A stretch of 64,000 nt of DNA from Pedobacter sp. MC2016-05 (GCF_026239735.1 NZ_JAPIVT010000013.1:62001-126000); one strand, 5' to 3'. Counted from the first letter of the stretch, positions 42,802 through 52,897 are shown. Notes: generated by a model not told the origin, from the sequence alone. Program-made: numbers and translations.

Positions 42802-44520
42802 TTATTTCTTATCCCACCAAACTCTTCCGGTAATATCACTTGGTCCCTGACCAAAATCAGGATCTGCCTGCATTGCTTTGTAGGCATCTGTAATATTTTG
42901 ATAGTTTAGATTTGTGATTGACGGGATGCTTAACGCTGCTCTTCTTGGAATAGATTGCTCGGTACCCGAGGCTATAATCCTTTCAAGCGCAACAACAGTT
43001 GTGGTATTTGGCATACCTGTTCTTTTAAAAATTGCCCAGGCTTCGTTAGGTTGTTTAAAAAAGTTAAGGTAAGCCTGACTGATAATTTGATCCAAACCTT
43101 TGGCTGCATCATACTTAACTGGCGTTTTAGCAAGATAGTTGCTAATTTCTGTCGCTGTTACGGCTTGATAATTAGCAGCACCTGTGCGATCAATAATTTT
43201 AGCTTTGTTTGCAAGATCATCATACAACCTGATAGATGCTTCTACACCTTTATTGTACCAGCTTTCAGCGCTTTCTGATGTTACGCCTCTTGCTGCTAAC
43301 TCAGCACGCATAAAACAAACATCAGGATAAGTAATCAAAGGAAATGCGTTCATCCCTGTACCGCCATTTTCACCAGCGGCAAAAAGGCGTGGTTGAATCA
43401 GTGATAAGGTATCCATCACCTGGGGCACACTTTGTCCACTTGCATTTCTTACCGTGATAGTGATGTTGTTAAGGAATTTAGCAAAGTCTGGCGCAGCAGA
43501 GGCATCCGGACTTGTAGCAACACCATAATATCTTCTCGGATCGAAGGTTGAAGAAGCTGGAACTTTACCTTGTGCCTTAGCCAGGTCGAAATTGGTTTGA
43601 CTAAATAAATTCTCCTGATAGAAAAACCTGATTCGAGGATCGGAATTGGTATACATGAAATCAACAATTGGCCTAGGAGCACGCAGGTTCCCAGCCGACC
43701 AGTCTCCACCATCTGCGTAGTTGGCATTGGCTCTAAAAATCCAACTTTCATTCGCATTATCAATCAAACCACCTGGGGCGGCTAAAATATCCAATACTTT
43801 AGTTCTCATTTTAGCAGCATCTCTCTTCATTAAACGCATCGCTATTCTCAATCTTGTTGAGTTTGCCACTTTTATCCATTTAGCCACATCACCCTGAAAA
43901 AACAGGTCGTTTTTACCAAAAGAAGTTTGTGCAACAGGTTGCGTTGCACTTAAAGTTGTTACTGCGCTTTTTAATTGAGCGTCAAGAATATCAAATAGTT
44001 CAGGTTGAGTGTTATATTTTGGTGTTTCAGTACCGCCATATCTCACCATAAAGGCATCTGTGTATGGAATGCTGCCACTAATATCAGAAACATAAAAGGC
44101 ATAATAAGCCTTAACTATTTTTGCAATTTCGACTTCATGTACTCTTTTTGCCTGTTCTTCTGCAGACATTTTTCTAATCAGTTGTTCTACATCTGTAAGG
44201 TTACCACCTACTGCAGGATAGAAAATGCCATAACGAACATTTCTTAAACTGCCAGATTCCGAAATAAATGTTACACTATTTCCAGCAAGTGGAGTCAACA
44301 TTTGCATCCAGGGCATAATGCCTCGAAAGTTATCATAATAAGCCTCGAAACGGTCTCCTTGAATACTTGCAACAGCATTCATAAATTGTTGTTCCGGAGT
44401 AATTACATCGATCAGCTGAGGATTGGTGTTCAGTTCAACAAACTTCTCCTTTTTACAGCCTGTAATGGTCAGCCCAATTAAAGCTGTACAGGTTAAACCT
44501 ATTTTATATATCGTTTTCAT
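42802..44520 (-). CDS. SusD-like lipoprotein (SusD/RagB homologue, second Pfam type)
   Basis: Ligand-binding surface lipoprotein, 572 residues, of the shorter-motif SusD-like class rather than the classical SusD_RagB type: lipobox TITGC (Cys22), ELNTNPQLIDVITPEQQF, RIAMRLMKRDAAKM (about 226-239) and a C-terminus with FKQPNEAWAIFKRTG and VWWD. It follows susC by 21 bases. Confidence 0.88.
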   Translation of the reverse strand: MKTIYKIGLTCTALIGLTITGCKKEKFVELNTNPQLIDVITPEQQFMNAVASIQGDRFEAYYDNFRGIMPWMQMLTPLAGNSVTFISESGSLRNVRYGIFYPAVGGNLTDVEQLIRKMSAEEQAKRVHEVEIAKIVKAYYAFYVSDISGSIPYTDAFMVRYGGTETPKYNTQPELFDILDAQLKSAVTTLSATQPVAQTSFGKNDLFFQGDVAKWIKVANSTRLRIAMRLMKRDAAKMRTKVLDILAAPGGLIDNANESWIFRANANYADGGDWSAGNLRAPRPIVDFMYTNSDPRIRFFYQENLFSQTNFDLAKAQGKVPASSTFDPRRYYGVATSPDASAAPDFAKFLNNITITVRNASGQSVPQVMDTLSLIQPRLFAAGENGGTGMNAFPLITYPDVCFMRAELAARGVTSESAESWYNKGVEASIRLYDDLANKAKIIDRTGAANYQAVTATEISNYLAKTPVKYDAAKGLDQIISQAYLNFFKQPNEAWAIFKRTGMPNTTTVVALERIIASGTEQSIPRRAALSIPSITNLNYQNITDAYKAMQADPDFGQGPSDITGRVWWDKK

Positions 44521-44541
44521 TTCAATTTCTTTTTTAAATTA

Positions 44542-47500
44542 CTATAAAGAACCTTTTAATGAGAATGCAAATGTACGTACGTAAGGCATACCTCCGTATT
44601 CTGCAAAAGCTCCTGCAGTATTATTGAACAAACCTTCAGGATTAAGATGATCTGGTAAACTGTTGTATATGTAAGTTAAATTCCTTGCGATTACACTTAC
44701 GTTAATTCGGTTGAAACTAAGTTTTTCTGTGAATTTTTTAGGTAAAGTATATCCTACCGAAACCTCTCTCAGTGCAACCCAGCTATTTTCGAATGTAGAA
44801 TATTCTCTAATACCTGTAGACCATTGTGTTAAACGTGCGTAATGGACACGGGCACTTACTGGCTGAATCAGCCCTCTGTTCACAGCCTCCTGGAAAGTTA
44901 AACCAGAAACATTAACATTACTGATTGTTGTACCTGCTGCAAAAACACCTTCAGGGATGATACCATCATTTGCAATGATATTTCCTTGTGCATCTTTTCT
45001 AGGTAAACCACCTAAATCAGCAGAACGGCCAAATAATGTGCTTTCAAATGCACCGAAATTTGTGCCATACTGATGTGTTCCAGAAGCTATTAAACCACCT
45101 ACTTTAGCATCAATTTGGAAATTAACATTAAAGTTTTTATACCTGATATTATTGATTAAGCTTCCGTTGTACTTTTCCATCATACTACCCAAATTTTTGT
45201 TGCCCTGGCCTAAATCACCACTTCTCCAATAACTTCCATTTGCTTTTAAAAGCTTTTGACCGCTGTTAGGATCAGTAGCATAACCATAACCAGTATAAAT
45301 ACTTCCGTATTCTTGTCCTGCAACAGCAACTGAACTCATGTCAGCTCCAAATGCATACCCCAAAGTGTAAGTATCAACGCCTGGAGCTAATTCAATAATT
45401 TTATTGCGATTGCGAGCAAAGTTCAAGGTGGTATTCCATTCAAGATTATTCGACTTAATTGGTGTACCAGTCAATAGTATTTCTATACCCTTGTTCTGAA
45501 TGTTTCCTGCATTAAATAGTTTTTGACGAACTCCAGACTCAGACGGCAATGCCAATGACAAAATCTGATTAGTTGTATTCTTTTTATAGAATGAGAAATC
45601 TATTCCAAATCGATCATTAAAGAAACGTAATTCTGCTCCCAATTCAATTTCCTTAGTTAACTCATTTTTCAATTGTGAATTTCCTAAAGTATATTCAGGA
45701 TATCCATACCTAGGCATTTGATTGCCATTTTCATCAATATAAGTGCTTAAAAACGAATATTTACCTTTACTCGTTGTGTATGGCGCAGTTCCCAATCCGG
45801 TGTGACCATAATTGGCTCTTAATTTACCGTATGAAAGAAATGCGAAAGCATCATTATTTTTTAAAGATTCAGAAAAAACATAAGATAAACCTACTGATGG
45901 ATATAAATAACTATAATCGCCACTACCATCAGGATAAGTTAAAGTTGAAGACCAATCGTTTCTTACACTATAGTTTAACGTAAGCATATTTTTATAAGAG
46001 AAATCTCCGTAAGCATATACCGCATCGGTACGTTGGCTTCCATCTATCGAGAAGTCAGTAACTGCTGTATTTACAGAGTTTCCGATAAAGAACTTACCCG
46101 GATCTTTCAATCCTCCGTCAGTTCTGGTACGGGTGTAGTTATTACCAAAATCTTTAGTGGTTTCGGCACCAACACTTAAGCTTAAGCTGAAATTATCTGT
46201 AATTTGCTTATTTCCGTTTAATAAAAACTGGAACCTTGTACTTCTTTGATCTGACTGGCTTTTAGCATATTCGCCTCCGGTAAACCCAACACCTGTACCA
46301 ATATTTTTTGTTTCCTGTGAAGTATTGATTTGGTTTAACGTACCACGTAAAACTGCATTTAACCATGGCCTAATATTGGCTGTAATATCAAGGTTACCTC
46401 TAAAATTGTTTTCACGTTGTCTAACGTTAGTATTGTAGATCGACCACCAAAGCGGAGCTAAACCATATGGGTCATCGCTACCTGTTAAGATACCGCCATT
46501 TGTTGGGCTAATATATTTGTCTTTCCAATAGTTGGTATCATAGCTTCTTGGATTCGCGTAAACCAAGGCAAATAAAGGATTATTGTTATTTGACTGGTTA
46601 ACCGGATTAAAACTATTACTAGTAGTATAGTTTACACCAGCGTTAATTTCGAATAGTTTAGCAAATTTATGCGAACCTCTAAAATCGAAAGCGTCCCGCT
46701 CAAATTTATTATTTGGCAAAATACCTGTGCTGAAAAGTTTAGTATATGAAAGACGGAAAGTTCCGTTTTCGTTAGCCCCCTGGAATGCAAGATTTGAATT
46801 GCTGTAGTTTCCTAATTTATAGGCATCAAGTAGATTATTTGGCTTTGCATCCCATGTAATTATCCTACCATCAATGTCCTTAACCTGACTTCCGTCGAAT
46901 CTTGGGCCAAAGCTCCAAAAATAGTTAGCGGCATCAACCTGTGGAATACCATCGGTACCTTTCGTAAATGTTGGATTAATACCCGCACCGAAGTCATTCT
47001 GTAAATCCATAGTCCGGTAAGCCTCCTCGATTGTTTGAGTATGAGAAAATGAAATTCCTAAACCCTGACCTGCTTTCCCTTTTTTAGACGTGATCAAAAG
47101 CACTCCATTCTGGGCTCTCGAACCATATAAAGAACTTGCAGCAGCACCTTTCAATACCGTTATGCTTTCATAATCATCAGCATTTAAGTTTTTCATGATG
47201 TTACCAAAATCCTGGGCACCATTACCATATGAGTCAGCTCCTGAAACACCTGGCTGAATCAAAACTCCATCAATCACAACTAAAGGTTGAGTATTCGGAC
47301 TTAATGAAGAGTTACCCCTGATTCTGATTCTTGATGATGATTGCGGACCGCCTGTTCCCTGGTTAATCACAACACCAGCTACTTTACCCTGTAAAGCGTT
47401 TACAATGTTTGGTTCATTGGCACGAACCAAATCATCGCCTTTTACATCCTGAATAGAATAACTCAACTTTCTGGTTTGTTGCTTCACTCCAAAACCTGTT

Positions 47501-47823
47501 GTTACTACTACTTCATCAAGGGCTTTAGAATCTTCTTTCAGAGAGATGTCTATTGATGAACGATTTTCAACTGGTATTTCAGTTCTTAAATATCCAATTG
47601 CTGAGAAAACAATAGATTCTCCTGGGTTTAGAGAAAGACTATATTTTCCGTTTGCATCAGTTTGGGTTGCCCGCTTCGTTCCTTTTACAGAAACACTAAC
47701 CCCAGGCACGGGGTTTCCGGTTACATCTTTAACGGTACCAGTAACCGTTTTTTGAGCATACGCACCTATAAACAATAATGTTAATAAGAATGCAGTAAAT
47801 AGCCCTTTGTAGATTTTTTTCAT
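44542..47823 (-). CDS. SusC-like TonB-dependent receptor (glycan locus)
   Basis: Outer-membrane importer, 1093 residues: signal peptide ends GAYAQ (24), carboxypeptidase-regulatory-like domain (26-100), plug with SRIRIRGNSSLSPNTQPLVVIDG and LYGSRAQNGVLLITSKKG (about 165-250), then the barrel. There is no STN domain and no sigma/FecR gene nearby, so induction must be by another route, perhaps the ROK regulator at 39637. It heads the block of seven same-strand genes ending with GH29 and GH3. Confidence 0.93.
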   Translation of the reverse strand: MKKIYKGLFTAFLLTLLFIGAYAQKTVTGTVKDVTGNPVPGVSVSVKGTKRATQTDANGKYSLSLNPGESIVFSAIGYLRTEIPVENRSSIDISLKEDSKALDEVVVTTGFGVKQQTRKLSYSIQDVKGDDLVRANEPNIVNALQGKVAGVVINQGTGGPQSSSRIRIRGNSSLSPNTQPLVVIDGVLIQPGVSGADSYGNGAQDFGNIMKNLNADDYESITVLKGAAASSLYGSRAQNGVLLITSKKGKAGQGLGISFSHTQTIEEAYRTMDLQNDFGAGINPTFTKGTDGIPQVDAANYFWSFGPRFDGSQVKDIDGRIITWDAKPNNLLDAYKLGNYSNSNLAFQGANENGTFRLSYTKLFSTGILPNNKFERDAFDFRGSHKFAKLFEINAGVNYTTSNSFNPVNQSNNNNPLFALVYANPRSYDTNYWKDKYISPTNGGILTGSDDPYGLAPLWWSIYNTNVRQRENNFRGNLDITANIRPWLNAVLRGTLNQINTSQETKNIGTGVGFTGGEYAKSQSDQRSTRFQFLLNGNKQITDNFSLSLSVGAETTKDFGNNYTRTRTDGGLKDPGKFFIGNSVNTAVTDFSIDGSQRTDAVYAYGDFSYKNMLTLNYSVRNDWSSTLTYPDGSGDYSYLYPSVGLSYVFSESLKNNDAFAFLSYGKLRANYGHTGLGTAPYTTSKGKYSFLSTYIDENGNQMPRYGYPEYTLGNSQLKNELTKEIELGAELRFFNDRFGIDFSFYKKNTTNQILSLALPSESGVRQKLFNAGNIQNKGIEILLTGTPIKSNNLEWNTTLNFARNRNKIIELAPGVDTYTLGYAFGADMSSVAVAGQEYGSIYTGYGYATDPNSGQKLLKANGSYWRSGDLGQGNKNLGSMMEKYNGSLINNIRYKNFNVNFQIDAKVGGLIASGTHQYGTNFGAFESTLFGRSADLGGLPRKDAQGNIIANDGIIPEGVFAAGTTISNVNVSGLTFQEAVNRGLIQPVSARVHYARLTQWSTGIREYSTFENSWVALREVSVGYTLPKKFTEKLSFNRINVSVIARNLTYIYNSLPDHLNPEGLFNNTAGAFAEYGGMPYVRTFAFSLKGSL

Positions 47824-48102
47824 TACAAATGAATTTAGTTAATAAATAGTTTGGTTGTCGGCTTTGTGAAGATTGTTTCTGTTCTGTAATTATAATAGTT
47901 TGATTAGGTTAAAATATTCTCACCACTTGTAGCTAATCTGTATTGTGCTAACGTACTCGATGTAATCGTAAATTCGAAGCACTCTATCGCTGTAGTTATC
48001 AGGCGATAGGAGTGTAAGCTTGGTTGTTTGTAACAAACTTAATAAATAAATTTAAAACTTAAAATAAACTTATTAATTTTTTTTAAAAGTTTACCACAAA
48101 AC
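47824..48102 (-). promoter_or_regulatory. susC leader with long inverted repeat and promoter-like element
   Basis: On the minus strand TAAGTTTG (48041-48034) fits TAnnTTTG, overlapping a GTTTG/CAAAC dyad (48026-48038). The leader to the ATG would be about 200 bases and contains a stem of CACTCTATCGC (47980-47990) with GCGATAGGAGTG (48003-48014), one bulged base. The downstream part is A/T-rich and otherwise featureless. Promoter assignment is tentative. Confidence 0.4.
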
Positions 48103-48136
48103 AAAAAAAGGCTTAGATTTCTCTAAGCCTTTTTTT
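48103..48136 (-). terminator. Terminator of lepB
   Basis: GGCTTAGA (48110-48117) pairs with TCTAAGCC (48122-48129) around a 4-base loop, extended by seven A/T pairs. It follows lepB by 21 bases and would work in both directions. Confidence 0.92.
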
Positions 48137-48157
48137 GTTTTGATTTTCCAGGAAAAA

Positions 48158-49351
48158 CTAGTCAATTCCTCTAAATAACCTGCTCCATCTTATTTTACTA
48201 AAGAAAGAAGCATCACTATCCCAGCTCATCCAAATAAATAATGCTTTACCTACAATATGATCTTCGGGAACGAAACCCCAGTAACGTGAATCTGCTGAAT
48301 TATGGCGATTATCTCCCATCATCCAGTAATAATTCATTTTAAAAGTGTAAGTGTTTGCCACCTTATCGTTGATGTACCAAACGCCACCCTTCTTCTCTAC
48401 TTTATTTCCTTCATAAGTTCTGATGGCTCTGTAGTAAAGTGGCATTGTCAAACTATCTATTTTCACCGTCCAACCTTTGGCGGGAACTTTAATCGGTCCG
48501 AAGTTGTCCCGGTTCCAAACCCGATTTGGATCGTGAGGGAAAACTCCACCTTGCTCAGGACCGGCAGCATCAGGGCTTAGCGTTACCGAACTGATAAAAT
48601 CAAAAGCTTTCAATTTATCAGCTATTTCTGGTGACGCATTTACGATATAGGTATTTTCAGCAATTGCAGGACTATTACCCAAATCCAATTTAAATTCATC
48701 GAGCGCTGCGTAATTAAAATCCATAGTTTTAAATACGATTTTATAAGGCATCATGCCCGTATTTTTTAATGGCTCTTGCTTTCCGTTTACAACAGCAACG
48801 CCGTTAGCCATTGAAATCACATCACCTGAAATGGCGATGCAACGCTTAATAAAGTTCTCTCTTTTATCAACTGGCCGATCAACAATCGTAAAGTTATTAC
48901 GAACTTGCTCTCTACCCATGTTACGAACCATATTGTAGTAACTATCTGACTGATTTTCTACAGCAACGGTATCACCTTCCGGAAAATTAAAAACCACTAC
49001 GTCGTTTCTTTTTATTTCGGATAAGCCAGGCAAACGGTGATATTTCCATTGAACGCCATCCCAATAGGCTTTTGTTGATGTTGTTAACGGCATTGTGTGG
49101 TGTGCAAAAGGGAAAGCAACCGGTGTCATCGGGATGCGGGCTCCATAATTAACTTTACTCACAAAAAGAAAGTCGCCAATTAATAAAGAACGCTCCATTG
49201 ATCCGGATGGAATGGTGTAAGCTTCAATAAAAAAAACACGAATAATGGTTGCTGCCACTACAGCGAAAACAATGGCATCGACCCATTCTCTTGTTTTTGT
49301 TTTTTTCTTTTTAGTGGCATCTTTTTTTCGTTGCCAGAATTTATAATTCAT
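48158..49351 (-). CDS. lepB: Signal peptidase I LepB
   Basis: Membrane serine protease that removes signal peptides after export. The 397-residue protein has a basic N-terminus, one membrane span (about 24-42), nucleophile Ser51 in PSGSMERSL and general base Lys169 in ENFIKRCIAISGD, and the late GDNRHNSADSRYWGFVP. It is longer than E. coli LepB (324) because of an insert after the catalytic Lys, as is usual in Bacteroidota. It is the last gene of the par-dapB block, separated from dapB by 169 bases of repetitive spacer. Confidence 0.94.
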   Translation of the reverse strand: MNYKFWQRKKDATKKKKTKTREWVDAIVFAVVAATIIRVFFIEAYTIPSGSMERSLLIGDFLFVSKVNYGARIPMTPVAFPFAHHTMPLTTSTKAYWDGVQWKYHRLPGLSEIKRNDVVVFNFPEGDTVAVENQSDSYYNMVRNMGREQVRNNFTIVDRPVDKRENFIKRCIAISGDVISMANGVAVVNGKQEPLKNTGMMPYKIVFKTMDFNYAALDEFKLDLGNSPAIAENTYIVNASPEIADKLKAFDFISSVTLSPDAAGPEQGGVFPHDPNRVWNRDNFGPIKVPAKGWTVKIDSLTMPLYYRAIRTYEGNKVEKKGGVWYINDKVANTYTFKMNYYWMMGDNRHNSADSRYWGFVPEDHIVGKALFIWMSWDSDASFFSKIRWSRLFRGID

Positions 49352-49364
49352 ATTATTTTATGCT

Positions 49365-49520
49365 ATTAAAGCCCCACCCCAACCCTCCCCAGAAGGGAGG
49401 GAGTTGCAAAGCGACTTAAAATCTTTGTTTCTTATTTCTTGCTCTTTGTTCCTTAATCTTTGTTCCTTGCTCCTTAATCCTTGTGCCTTAATCCTTGCTC
49501 CTCACTCTTCCTTCTCGCTC
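49365..49520. repeat. G/C palindrome and purine/pyrimidine tandem tract between dapB and lepB
   Basis: CCCTCCC (49383-49389) pairs perfectly with GGGAGGG (49395-49401). From about 49430 to 49500 the plus strand repeats TTCCTTAATC- and TTGCTCC-like units at 12-14 base spacing, a nearly pure pyrimidine tract apart from the A/G of each unit. No gene seen. The palindrome resembles REP-type sequences I recall in related genomes. Confidence 0.6.
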
Positions 49521-50255
49521 CTATTCAAAAATATCAGTGATACTGAAAAATCCTTTTTTGTCTTTTAGCCATTCTGCAGCAACCACAGCGCCTAAAGCAA
49601 AACCTGCTCTGCTGTGTGCAGTATGTTTAATTTCAATGTCGTCTACCTCGCTGCTGTAAATCACCGTGTGCGTTCCCGGTATGTTTTCAATGCGATGCGA
49701 TTCAATAAGCAGTTGATCTGCTTTCGCGAAAGCTTCTACATCTGTTCCCACAACTTCATTTAACCACTCTGTCTTTCTCTCTAAATTATCTACGATACCT
49801 TCGGCAATTGTAATTGCAGTACCACTTGGCGCATCTAATTTTTGTGTGTGATGAATTTCCTCCACCTGCACTTCATAGGCCGGGTAGTTATTCATCAGCC
49901 TTGCTAAAGTTTCATTTAACTTAAAAAACAAATTAACGCCAATACTGAAGTTAGACCCATAGAGCAAAGTATTGTTACTGGTATTACAGTCATTTTTAAC
50001 TTCCTGCAATTTGCCGTACCAACCTGTTGTACCTACCACGACAGGAACATTTGCATCGAAACACGCACTAATGTTATTTAAAACCGAATCAGGTGTACTA
50101 AAATCGATAGCCACATCTGCCGATTTTAGGTTCTGCCTGGTTAAATCTTCCTGGTTATCGATGGATATTTTTAGCACGATTTCATGACCGCGTTCAAGAG
50201 CAAATTTTTCTATAATCTGTCCCATTTTGCCATAACCTAAAAGCGCAATTTTCAT
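49521..50255 (-). CDS. dapB: 4-hydroxy-tetrahydrodipicolinate reductase DapB
   Basis: Reduces the dihydrodipicolinate precursor in the diaminopimelate/lysine pathway, supplying cell wall and lysine. 244 residues: nucleotide-binding GYGKMG (7-12), GTTGW (75-79), catalytic HHTQK (135-139) and DAPSGTA (141-147). It lies 10 bases after the DUF5683 gene in a same-strand block. Confidence 0.94.
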   Translation of the reverse strand: MKIALLGYGKMGQIIEKFALERGHEIVLKISIDNQEDLTRQNLKSADVAIDFSTPDSVLNNISACFDANVPVVVGTTGWYGKLQEVKNDCNTSNNTLLYGSNFSIGVNLFFKLNETLARLMNNYPAYEVQVEEIHHTQKLDAPSGTAITIAEGIVDNLERKTEWLNEVVGTDVEAFAKADQLLIESHRIENIPGTHTVIYSSEVDDIEIKHTAHSRAGFALGAVVAAEWLKDKKGFFSITDIFE

Positions 50256-50265
50256 GGATTTATTT

Positions 50266-50997
50266 TTAAAAAGTTAGAGATAATTTTAAGGCTGGCATGG
50301 CTCTAAAGCTGTACATGCTGTTTGAATTTATCAATGTAGGAACCGCCCTGAAGGATAATTTATCATCGATATTAAAGAAGTGCAAACGAGCCGCAACGTA
50401 AGCATCTACCACGTTCGCGATGTAAACTAAACCGTATGAGAAAAGTACAATTTGCTTGTTTCTCCTGTAAGTATCTTTGCCGGTAGTGATCCCTGAAGTA
50501 GAAAATTCACTTCCATCGTCTTTAATAAATGGCCCATTAGGATCTGCCTTGCCGCCGTGATTATTCCGATACTGTAATTCTTTCAGGTACAAATCATATT
50601 GTTTACTACTCTCGATATACGACAGCGTTAATACGGTAAACCCACCATAAATGGCTCCTATTTTACCTATGGTGTAAATGCGTTGGAAGGTAAGATTTTT
50701 ACCCGCCCTGGAACCATCATTCAATAGTTGAAGATTGTAAATCTGGCCAAGTCCGGGCAATATTAATGATTTTAAAACTGCCTTTCTTCCGGCAACTTTA
50801 CCTGGGTTTACATATTTGGATTTTACGGAATCACGCCGGGTCATTACTTTAGGCGAATCTACTTTCATAGGCCTATAGTTACGACTTTTCAGCGTATCAG
50901 TTGCTTTTGATACTGTATCTTCTACCTGAGCCGAAGCTTGGTTTACCAGAAAAAACGTAAATAAAGACACCAGTATTAAAAGCTTATTGAAATGCAT
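50266..50997 (-). CDS. DUF5683 family exported protein
   Basis: A 243-residue protein with signal peptide (ends ASAQ, about 24). After a polar stretch comes LILPGLGQIYN (near 90-100), followed by two hydrophobic segments (about 120-136 and 180-200), as in the DUF5683 family. Function is unknown. Its ATG overlaps the parB stop (TAATG), and dapB follows after 10 bases. This neighbourhood recurs in the phylum. Confidence 0.8.
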   Translation of the reverse strand: MHFNKLLILVSLFTFFLVNQASAQVEDTVSKATDTLKSRNYRPMKVDSPKVMTRRDSVKSKYVNPGKVAGRKAVLKSLILPGLGQIYNLQLLNDGSRAGKNLTFQRIYTIGKIGAIYGGFTVLTLSYIESSKQYDLYLKELQYRNNHGGKADPNGPFIKDDGSEFSTSGITTGKDTYRRNKQIVLFSYGLVYIANVVDAYVAARLHFFNIDDKLSFRAVPTLINSNSMYSFRAMPALKLSLTF

Positions 50998-51905
50998 TAC
51001 CAGTCTAATAATTCTAAAATTCGGTTCAAATCATCATCACTCATAAAAGGAATTTCGATAGCGCCTTTGCCATTCTGCGAAACTTTCAATTTTACACGTG
51101 TAGCAAATTTAGATGCCAGATCATCCTGCAGTTTTTGATATTGGAAAGAAACGCCCTTTACTGCTGGCTTCTCCTCGATTTTGAGTGGCGAATGCTGTAA
51201 ATTACGAACCAGTTCTTCTACTTTACGTACTGACAAACCTTTATCTAAAATCTCCTGATGGATAAATAATTGTTTATCAACACCATCAACATTAATTAAA
51301 GCCCGGGCATGCCCCATTGATATTCGCTGATCGCGGATGGAAGCTTGAATGGCCGGTGGAAGTTTCAATAAACGCAAATAGTTGGTTACTGTGGTACGAT
51401 TTTTTCCAACCCGCTCACCTAACTGTTCTTGTTTTAAACCCACCTCATCAATCATCCTCTGAAAACTTAATGCAACCTCAATGGCGTTCAGGTTTTCTCT
51501 TTGGATGTTTTCGATCAATGCCATCTCCAACATCTGTTGGTCGTTAGCACTTCGAATATATGCTGGTACTTGTGTTAAGCCTGCTAGTTTGGAAGCCCTA
51601 AATCTACGCTCACCAGAAATTAACTGGTATTTGTTTGCACCGATTTTTCTTACCGTAATGGGCTGGATTAAGCCTTGTACTTTGATGGAATCTGCTAGCT
51701 CATTTAAAGCTACCTGATCAAACTCGGTACGTGGTTGATAGGGATTGGTTTCAACTTCCGTTAAACTTACATGACTGATATTACCAATCTGCTCGGTTTC
51801 ACTTACAGCATTTACTTGCTGTTTTGATGGATGAGAAGATTCGCTATCATCTAAAAGCGCACTTAACCCTCTTCCTAAACCTGTTTTTCGCTGAAAAGAT
51901 GTCAT
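50997..51905 (-). CDS. parB: Chromosome-partitioning protein ParB
   Basis: DNA-binding CTPase that loads at parS sites and helps segregate the origin region. 302 residues: N-terminal KTGLGRGLSALL (ParA-stimulating end), the ParB/Srx nuclease-like domain with NPYQPR (54-59) and GERRFR (98-103), helix-turn-helix (156-181, LKQEQLGERVGKNRTTVTNYL) and a C-terminal dimerisation region. It follows parA by 7 bases. No sequence like the parS consensus TGTTTCACGTGAAACA was noticed in the neighbourhood. Confidence 0.95.
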   Translation of the reverse strand: MTSFQRKTGLGRGLSALLDDSESSHPSKQQVNAVSETEQIGNISHVSLTEVETNPYQPRTEFDQVALNELADSIKVQGLIQPITVRKIGANKYQLISGERRFRASKLAGLTQVPAYIRSANDQQMLEMALIENIQRENLNAIEVALSFQRMIDEVGLKQEQLGERVGKNRTTVTNYLRLLKLPPAIQASIRDQRISMGHARALINVDGVDKQLFIHQEILDKGLSVRKVEELVRNLQHSPLKIEEKPAVKGVSFQYQKLQDDLASKFATRVKLKVSQNGKGAIEIPFMSDDDLNRILELLDW

Positions 51906-51912
51906 CTATAAT

Positions 51913-52716
51913 TTATAAAGTTGCTGTATCTATGTTTTCTTCCTCTTTTAACAGTCCGTTTTTCTTCACGATTTCTCGGGCAAGATTGAGGTAGTTAATT
52001 GCGCCTTTGCAATTGGCATCATGCATAATTACCGAAACGCCATAACTTGGTGCCTCACTTAAACGGGTATTTCGCTGAATAATGGTATCAAAAACCAACT
52101 CATGGAAATGCGTACGAACCTCTTCAACCACCTGGTTTGATAAACGTAAACGAACATCGTACATGGTTAATAAGATTCCTTCTATTTCCAATTCAGGGTT
52201 TAAACGGTTTTGAACAATTTTAATTGTATTTAACAATTTACCCAAACCCTCTAACGCAAAATATTCGCATTGAACCGGAATAATAACCGAATCGGCTGCT
52301 GTTAAAGCATTGATGGTAATTAATCCTAACGAAGGAGAGCAATCGATGATAATGAAATCGTATTGATCTTTAATTTTTTCTAACACCGCTTTCATTTTAT
52401 ACTCACGGTTATTGAGATTGATCATTTCAATTTCGGCACCAACCAAATCAATATGCGCAGGTAACAAATCTAAATTTGGAGTATCTGTTTTTTGGATAGC
52501 CTGGGCAGGGTCGATATCGTTGATGATACATTCGTAGATACTGTCCTTGATATTCCGGGGATCAAAACCAATACCTGAAGTTGAATTCGCCTGAGGATCA
52601 GCATCTACCAATAAAGTTTTGTATTCTAAAACGGCTAAACTCGCCGCAAGGTTTATAGATGAAGTTGTTTTACCAACACCACCTTTTTGATTTGCTAATG
52701 CAATTATTTTGCTCAT
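51913..52716 (-). CDS. parA: Chromosome-partitioning ATPase ParA (Soj)
   Basis: A deviant-Walker ATPase that forms DNA-bound dimers and pulls ParB complexes. 267 residues with KGGVGKTTSS (11-20), DADPQANST, and DFIIIDCSPSLG. Heads the minus-strand block parA-parB-DUF5683-dapB-lepB. The 181-base spacer to the divergent FMN reductase gene holds its promoter; I could not identify a clear -7 box on this strand. Confidence 0.95.
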   Translation of the reverse strand: MSKIIALANQKGGVGKTTSSINLAASLAVLEYKTLLVDADPQANSTSGIGFDPRNIKDSIYECIINDIDPAQAIQKTDTPNLDLLPAHIDLVGAEIEMINLNNREYKMKAVLEKIKDQYDFIIIDCSPSLGLITINALTAADSVIIPVQCEYFALEGLGKLLNTIKIVQNRLNPELEIEGILLTMYDVRLRLSNQVVEEVRTHFHELVFDTIIQRNTRLSEAPSYGVSVIMHDANCKGAINYLNLAREIVKKNGLLKEEENIDTATL

Positions 52717-52787
52717 CTATCTATCCGAAATTTAATAACGCGTATTTGGGCGCTGTTTATTTATGCCTTTAAATCGGCAAAAAGTTC

Positions 52788-52795
52788 TATTTTTG
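52788..52795 (+). promoter_or_regulatory. -7 promoter element, plus strand
   Basis: TATTTTTG fits TAnnTTTG. It would give the FMN reductase gene a leader of about 97 bases. No TTG -33 box at the right distance. Confidence 0.35.
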
Positions 52796-52897
52796 CGTTG
52801 TTTACGCCCTTTTTATCAATCAGCTAAGATACAAACTATATGGTAATTTTAGCAAGAAGGTCTATCGGGTTTTAAACATCTTATTAACAATTCATTC

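Noticed and set aside
49521-52897. parS centromere site near parAB
   Set aside because: No sequence close to TGTTTCACGTGAAACA was noticed by eye; a systematic search was not possible.
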